In this document: positions 5,275 to 5,316 of the stretch, piece by piece
Position numbering within the stretch: the stretch's first letter is position 1
Layout of the letters: every line of letters starts with the position of its first letter
Source of the DNA: an uncultured Coprococcus sp.
GTDB lineage: Bacteria > Bacillota_A > Clostridia > Lachnospirales > Lachnospiraceae
DNA length: 5,316 nucleotides
Reading direction: 5' to 3'
Assembly: GCA_900767685.1 (NCBI GenBank)
Contig: CAAGAB010000038.1
Location: forward strand, 1 to 5,316
Notes under the pieces: generated by a model
The model's database searches: none
What the model saw: only the letters and a program-made list of their open reading frames with translations
Told to the model about the DNA's origin: nothing
Made by a program: the position numbers and the translations under genes

Positions 5275-5316
5275 TTACCCAACTATGAAATTCAAACCAA
5301 TCTGGATCAGCCAATC
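5275..5316 (-). CDS. secE: SecE, preprotein translocase subunit, last 13 codons only
   Basis: The minus-strand frame from the window edge to the TAA at 5275-5277 reads DWLIQIGLNFIVG. A hydrophobic end of this kind, directly before nusG, fits the C-terminus of the SecE membrane helix; SecE is the small essential subunit of the SecYEG protein-export channel. The identification rests mainly on the near-universal secE-nusG order and the 15-bp spacing, since only 13 residues are visible. Confidence 0.7.
   Translation of the reverse strand, partial: DWLIQIGLNFIVG

Overview
The window looks like the chromosome of a Firmicute of class Clostridia, most likely a Lachnospiraceae-type gut anaerobe. The reasons are a moderate-to-low GC content, strong AGGAGG-type ribosome binding sites, a secreted CAP/Big2 protein of the kind common in that family, and the sequence style of NusG, L11 and L1. 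The family assignment is inference; no 16S or other marker is present.

Left part (1-1139, + strand): the last 127 codons of thiH (2-iminoacetate synthase), then thiE (thiamine phosphate synthase). Both serve thiamine biosynthesis: ThiH supplies the glycine imine for the thiazole ring, and ThiE joins the thiazole and pyrimidine halves. A 113-bp gap between them holds weak hairpins and a possible promoter.

Convergent spacer (1140-1341): a perfect 14-bp-stem hairpin that can terminate transcription from both sides, and a separate perfect 22-bp palindrome.

Middle part (1342-3210, - strand): a small two-helix membrane protein of unknown function, followed 57 bp downstream by a secreted CAP-domain protein with a Big2 domain and a C-terminal module. 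They may be co-transcribed, although a TATAAT box also lies in the gap. Upstream of the membrane protein gene are a TATAAT box and a cluster of GTTGCAAG repeats that could be an operator.

Right part (3411-5316, - strand): the end of secE, then nusG, rplK (L11) and rplA (L1), closed by a strong hairpin terminator. This is the classic secE-nusG-rplK-rplA cluster, but it stops after rplA; rplJ-rplL are not the next genes. The most informative non-coding feature is a pair of 28-nt RNA elements, one just before rplK and one just before rplA. They share length, fold and 21 of 28 bases, and resemble the L1-binding site of 23S rRNA. They probably let free L1 repress both cistrons separately.

No mobile element, CRISPR array, tRNA or rRNA was seen. 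Most of the window is conserved housekeeping sequence. The least explained parts are the membrane protein/CAP pair and its upstream repeats.
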